Position numbers and translations under genes: made by a program
Shown here: positions 60,355 to 64,000 of the stretch, piece after piece
Numbering within the stretch: position 1 is the stretch's first letter
How the letters are laid out: every line of letters starts with the position of its first letter
The notes under the pieces: model-generated
Seen by the model: the letters and a program-made list of their open reading frames with translations, nothing else
Databases searched by the model: none
What the model was told of the DNA's origin: nothing
Source: Pampus argenteus
Lineage: Eukaryota > Chordata > Actinopteri > Scombriformes > Stromateidae
Length of the DNA: 64,000 nucleotides
Assembly (NCBI GenBank): GCA_036937835.1
Contig: CM072879.1
Span: forward strand, 18,171,001-18,235,000
Reading direction: 5' to 3'

Positions 60355-62317
60355 CTGAGCACCTGAAAAGTGCTGCTGCACTTTGTTTTATTGATCTCGT
60401 TGCCTGTGAAGCTATTAAGCTGATCTGTAACAGTGTTATTCTCCAACACCGGATGATTCACGGTTTCTCCACTATTTCCTGCCGTCCTCGTCCCACACTG
60501 ACCAAGCTGCAGCACTTGTGCAGATTCTGCATTTACATTCTCCACACAGACTTTTTACTCGCCATTAGCTGCTGTTCACATCAAAGTCGGGGACAAATGC
60601 TTCACGCTTTTCAGGCCGTCACTGCTTAAAGACGGGATTTGAATGTTTCCGACCACGCTGTGCTGAAATTGTGCATTTCTGAGCAGTTTTGCTGCATCAT
60701 CCGCTCACAAACACACCAAACCACACAAAAGACCATGACACAGCTTGACTTCCAGGTTGTCAAATTAACACTTTCAACAGAAATAATCCCTTTATATGAT
60801 GAGTTTACATTTACTATGAGTCCCAGAAATTTGACAGCACAGGAACAGCTCAGTTGGGAATGAGAAACTAAAGGTGAAGGACACTCAATCATTTCCATAA
60901 AGTATTTACTCTTCATGGTTTATTTTGTGCCAGACGGATGTTCAGACTAACTACTGTACAAGATGACAGTGGATGCATCACGATGATGTAGTAGACTCCA
61001 CCTATCTGGCATAAAACAAACAATCCACTAAATCTGATCTGTGAGAGCACAAAGAAAGAAAAAAAGAGTTATCTATGATCGTTTGTTATTTCCTGAAGGC
61101 AAAAACTAAAATTACACACCTTATACAGTAAAATATCAGACCACTCAACTGAGACTTCAAAGATCTTTCTGGGCTGTCTTCAAACCTCCCTGCAACAACT
61201 CACAGGAGACGGAAACGCTGAGGCAGATGAGAAGGATGTCAGGAAGCAAGCGAGGACGATTATTATGTAGATCTGTTGTGTTACAGAGCAGAAAACAAGA
61301 GAGACCAAGGCAGAGACTGTAGAAGGAGAGAAACACCACAACCAGGAACCACACAACCACAATTACAATCCAGCATCCACAGAGCCTCCCGTTGTAGTGA
61401 ACACAACACATGTAAACACACACAAACACAGCTACAGAGCCGCAACCGCAGGCCAGTTTAAGCCATGATTCACAGGTTGTGTTTAATTCACGAACACAGA
61501 TCCTGTGAACCTTAAACTTCCACATAACAGCCAGAAGTACAGAGTTACAAGTAAAGAAGTACTGTTGTTGTAACGTTGTTCTACGAAAGAGACACGCTTT
61601 ACTTTTGCTGTGAATAAAAAAATAAAATAAAAAAAAACTTCGGACAAAAAAAAAAAAGATAAAAGTGTATTTTTGTTCCACTAATCATGGATATAAATGA
61701 TCGATCATAAAATAAGTTGCTGAATATGTGATGATATCTAAACTACATTCACAGTTTTACTTTTACAAAAACAACGTCATCATCACCATGGCGACAGAGA
61801 GACAATCACAGTCTTACAGCTGGAAACAGGAAACGATCAACGTCAGAGTTGATCGTTGACTCACCTCAACCTCACCTGAGCCAGCCGCCAGCGGGCGTGG
61901 TCGCTCAGATGTTATTATACGTTATTTGAAGGTCACATGCTCAAAACGAATAATTTGTTGTTGCTGCAACAACAAAACTGCAAACTCTCGCAAATATTTC
62001 TGGCTTTAGTTTCATTTCTCATGATCAGCAGATGGCAGATTCCTGGAAGGACAAAGCTGAAGAATAAATCCTACATCCAACCACATATTATATTTGTCAC
62101 ATTATCTGACCTCATATGACCGAAGATCTCCGAAAAAAAACAAAAAAAACCAAAAAAAACAACAAAAAACAACAAAAAACAACAAAAAACACTAAAGACT
62201 CAAAGAAAGTTTTTAAAACTGATATTTACCACAACCATCCAGCTCTGTTTCATCATACACTCAGACTAAATAGCTCCAACACGTCTCTGTCTACCACCAC
62301 ACAGACTCCCTGCTGAG

Positions 62318-62350
<33 letters not shown>

Positions 62351-62472
62351 ATAATTACAGAATGGCCACACTAAGTCAAAACACAAAACCCCCGTGTGGA
62401 TTTTGAAACATTTGGGATAGATATGAAAGCCTCTGTCTCCACTAATCTTATGTTTTACATCCACCATGGGAG

Positions 62473-62507
<35 letters not shown>

Positions 62508-64000
62508 GTGGACCGCAGAGAGTGCGCCACTTCAGAGGACAAGATCAGCAGAGACCAGGGCAGAGGGCCAGACTACACAAGGCAATAATAATCCATCCAA
62601 AAAGTCATTTTCCAACAGTCCCCTCTGGCAGGACGTTGCTTCTTTCAACGGCTCGTTGGTGTACCGAGAAAGTCGTGGATTTTATGTGTGTGTGTGTTAG
62701 AGTCAGGGACTATCCTCGTGTGTTGTTTGGATATTATGTATATGTATGTACATATGTCGTCCGTACAGCCAGGTTGTCATGTGCCACAAGCAGAGGACAC
62801 ACACAGAGATAGAGAGAGAGAGAGACATAAATCTTATGTGCAGAGGATTAATGCTGTGGTCTTAGCAGAGGCTATTTTCCCTTTCCTGAATCAGGAGGTT
62901 AATCGTATTACCTGTGAAAGTGACGGTTAACAGCGCACAACAGGACCTCCGAAAAACAGGACATGGTGAAAAAACAAAAAATAAATAAAAAATGAGTACA
63001 CGTATTAAAAGCTGCAATTTACAACGTCGACCAGCAACAGTTTGTGAATCCCAGCTGGCTTCTTTTCTGCACTGCAAGTGTTTAAAGGAACCTGCTGCAG
63101 AAATTAGTATTGGAGATTTAAAAACCTTTGGGAACAAGGTGGACTGTGAATATTTCCTTTCTTTATTTGTTGCTGCTGAAAAAAACAAAAAAACAAAAAA
63201 CAACTCTGGATTTGACCCTCATCTGCTCCACTAATCAGTTGGAAGTGTAGAGAATCCCTCAATGGCTTCCCACCATGCGTACATTACAACGCCCGCTCTT
63301 CATATGTTGTAGTATGACACAAAAACACCTGCTACTGGTCCGTTCTACGTCACACTGAAAACACGTTGAACTGAATGTATTAACGTGTCCTGTTGCTGCT
63401 GCGTTTAACAGCTGTTGTTACTCATGCTGAAAGTTACCGCACATGAACTTTCGCTTTTTCTTCTGTTCCAAACAAACAGTTGAACACGATGCCAGAAAAT
63501 GAAACGCACCGCTTCCTGAGGACAGGAAGCATCTCGACCTTTTCCACAAAACAGCAGAATAGATATTAAATCACGATTATGCTGAGATGTTTTTAAAAAG
63601 ACATTTATTTTCTTTATCTTAACCCGACGGAGGCCAACGCTGAACCGACCACACCTAAAGAAACGACCTGATTTCACAAACAACCCTCAGTCTGACTGAT
63701 CTCAGGAGGAAAAGAGAATTCAGCCTGATTCACATATTTATAAAAACACAGAGAGATGTTGGACTCTCTTACATTTAGTATTAACTTAAGGAGAACACAT
63801 CCTGTGTATTTCTCTTCTCTCTTGCTGAAACGTCCTATAAAAACAACAGTTGCACCTTTTATCTCGTTCTTTCTTTGTCTACTGGTACCTTAAGAAAAAA
63901 ACAAAAAAAATCACTGCTGTCACTACTTGACACCTGGTTGATACGTGCACGCCGCGGTTTGACAGAAAGTTGTCTCCCTGCTCACGTAGCTGCAAACGTT

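Larger units (their letters stand above)
40906..64000 (-). other. nectin2l: Presumed first intron of the nectin gene (partial), more than 23 kb
   Basis: No coding exon is supported on either strand. The stretch is read as intron because the exon ending at 40905 needs a phase-1 upstream exon with a signal peptide. It holds (CA)n tracts at 43903-43955, 56507-56575, 58951-58976, 59197-59227, 60314-60351 and 62318-62349, (TG)n at 47274-47332 and 62474-62503, (TTA)n at 46668-46711, (AT)n at 46993-47044, CT-rich tracts at 53049-53082 and 53370-53427, AAAT-rich sequence at 56838-56942 and A-rich CAAAAAA repeats at 62134-62192, besides the elements listed separately. That it is intron and not 5' intergenic DNA is inference. 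Confidence 0.6.

Noticed and set aside
61157..61681. A 174-codon hydrophobic minus-strand frame considered as a signal-peptide exon
   Set aside because: The hydrophobicity comes from T-rich low-complexity sequence. No conserved start context, phase-1 donor at a sensible place or similarity to nectin leader sequence.

Overview
This is nuclear DNA from a vertebrate, almost certainly a teleost fish. The evidence is a multi-exon immunoglobulin-superfamily gene with GT-AG introns, a very high density of (CA)n/(TG)n microsatellites, and degraded copies of dispersed repeats of the kind common in teleost genomes. Nothing bacterial, viral or plasmid-like is visible.

The window holds one gene that can be supported: a nectin on the minus strand, transcribed from high to low coordinates. 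Six coding exons were assembled by splice sites, reading phase and protein similarity: 40905-40793, 39057-38814, 32281-31988, 29849-29732, 28653-28505 and 7777-7146. Every junction is in phase. The joined product of about 516 residues has three Ig domains (V, C1-like, C2-like), one membrane span and a 176-residue acidic cytoplasmic tail ending in Ala-Ile-Tyr-Val, which fits the afadin PDZ ligand of nectins. The ectodomain looks most like nectin-2/PVR. The single-exon tail with its DGSVISR element looks more like nectin-1/nectin-3. The signal-peptide exon was not found and probably lies beyond base 64000.

Layout: 1-7145 is 3' UTR and downstream flank, with one weak candidate alternative terminal exon at 6383-6528. 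7146-7777 is the membrane/tail exon. 7778-28504 is a 20.7 kb intron full of simple repeats. 28505-32281 carries the third Ig domain (two exons) and the second Ig domain. 32282-38813 is an intron containing a regular array of NF-Y-like inverted CCAAT motifs. 38814-40905 holds the V domain, split over two exons. 40906-64000 is read as part of a first intron longer than 23 kb; it contains a Tc1-like transposase remnant, a foldback MITE-like element, dispersed teleost repeats, a G-rich pentamer array and a 23-bp minisatellite.

The most unusual local structure is exon 28505-28653. It is squeezed between a roughly 680-bp purine/pyrimidine tract that runs right up to its 3' splice site and a poly-C run plus (CA)n tract starting directly behind its 5' splice site. 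No new multigene system was found. Most long open frames in the window are products of stop-free simple repeats.
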